A stretch of DNA of 64,000 nucleotides. Source: a bacterium. GTDB taxonomy: Bacteria; 4484-113; JAFGCY01. The stretch is taken from NCBI GenBank assembly GCA_020440605.1, contig JAGRNT010000007.1:119083-183082 (forward strand), written 5' to 3'. The notes below the pieces were generated by a model, which did no database searches, had not been told where the DNA came from, and worked only from the letters and a program-made list of their open reading frames with translations. Numbering within the stretch: position 1 is the first letter of the stretch; each line of letters begins with the position of its first letter. Positions 63,404 through 64,000 of this stretch are shown here, piece after piece. Both the position numbers and the translations under genes were made by a program.

Positions 63404-64000
63404 TCAGTTTCCGCTGCCGCCCCTGTCCCGCCGCGGAGGCATGGGCCGGCGTTCCGGAGCCGGATCAGCCTGACGCCCCATCCCGGGCCGGCCCTCACCC
63501 GGTGCGCGATCCGGCATCCCTTCCACATTGCCACGCTCCCGGCCGCGCCGCTCCAGCATCTCGCGCACGAGCTGGCCTTCATCCATGCCCGGTCCCTTGG
63601 GCAGAACCTGCAGGCCCAGATGGCTCATGCGCAGGATGAACTTCTCAGTGATCAGTACATGCAGGCGGCCATTGAGGAAATCCAGCGGCTCATTCTCCCC
63701 GCTCAGCAGTGAGATCCGAGGTGGTGTGCCGCGCAGCTTCGGCTGCTCCACGCTGTATTCAACACTGAGGCCCTCCGGCAGGTTTTCCAGGCGCTTGCCG
63801 TTGGCATTCATGGCGTAGCCGTCCTCCTCGCGCAGCACGGCCAGCTTCAGAAGCAGATTGCCCTGCTCATCCTCGGTGATCTCCAGCGGCCGGCCCGGCA
63901 GCCGGATTCCACGCCGCTCCAGGCGCACCCCGACACCGTCCCCCGTGCCCTCCTGATCATCCAGTGCGCCGAACAGGACAAGGATCGACCAGAAGACGAG
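63404..64000 (-). CDS. Partial protein with hydrophobic N-terminal segment, unknown function (start beyond window)
   Basis: The frame is open to the window edge with no stop, so the gene starts beyond base 64000. The first visible residues LVFWSILVLFGALDD form the end of a membrane span or signal anchor. A GTG at 63928 is the first internal candidate but would cut off this anchor. The body (RPLEITEDEQGNLLLKLAVL, SVEYSVEQPKLRG, DFLNGRLHVLITEKFILRM) looks beta-rich. The last roughly 45 residues are Arg/Gly/Pro-rich and disordered (GMPDRAPGEGRPGMGRQ). The layout vaguely recalls pseudopilin-type proteins, but I cannot confirm this. Confidence 0.55.
   Translation of the reverse strand, partial: LVFWSILVLFGALDDQEGTGDGVGVRLERRGIRLPGRPLEITEDEQGNLLLKLAVLREEDGYAMNANGKRLENLPEGLSVEYSVEQPKLRGTPPRISLLSGENEPLDFLNGRLHVLITEKFILRMSHLGLQVLPKGPGMDEGQLVREMLERRGRERGNVEGMPDRAPGEGRPGMGRQADPAPERRPMPPRRDRGGSGN

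Overview
The window looks like chromosomal DNA of a G+C-rich diderm (Gram-negative-type) bacterium. The evidence is BamA, LpxD, eight lipoproteins with clear lipoboxes, Lon, AcpS, GpsA and one tRNA-Asn. I cannot name the phylum from the sequence. Long multi-domain surface lipoproteins (PKD, dockerin-like and PQQ-type propeller modules) beside several tricorn-like proteases suggest an uncultivated environmental lineage that invests heavily in cell-surface and periplasmic protein processing.

Layout. 1-11.1 kb: the end of a HerA-like ATPase, then two PQQ-type propeller lipoproteins on the minus strand flanking a 1664-aa papain-like/PKD/propeller lipoprotein. 11.3-16.9 kb: ACT-domain malic enzyme, tRNA-Asn with its own promoter, an A+T-richer pocket with two orphan small proteins, an Rrf2 regulator, and a 12-heme membrane cytochrome with a leader able to hide its ribosome binding site. 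16.4-22.5 kb: DCC-family protein, M3-like metallopeptidase, a response regulator/PP2C phosphatase, a CAP-domain lipoprotein, a candidate small RNA, a one-span membrane protein, a quinone-type oxidoreductase and AcpS. 22.7-31.5 kb: Lon, an RlmB-like rRNA methyltransferase with a repetitive Gly/Arg-rich N-terminus, a pair of small paralogous proteins, GpsA, a WYL regulator, two composite hairpin elements and a VWA protein. 32.1-53.2 kb: an island of three tricorn-like exported proteases around three tandem paralogous lipoproteins with split dockerin-type calcium loops, PKD domains and C-terminal repeats. 53.4-60.9 kb: a likely envelope-biogenesis operon (one-span protein, BamA, putative outer-membrane protein, LpxD, multi-domain lipoprotein with a cohesin-like C-terminus). 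60.9-64 kb: a minus-strand group of truncated haemoglobin, amidohydrolase, membrane protein and an incomplete gene.

How it may fit together (inference): lipoproteins are exported, lipidated and displayed. The papain-like and tricorn-like enzymes degrade proteins or peptides in the periplasm or at the surface. The dockerin/PKD proteins may act as calcium-stabilised scaffolds or ligand binders. BamA and LpxD build the outer membrane that carries them. Several genes, including the lipoprotein trio, have a -10-type box ending six or seven bases before the start codon, which points to leaderless mRNAs. All function calls come from reading motifs; no database search was possible.
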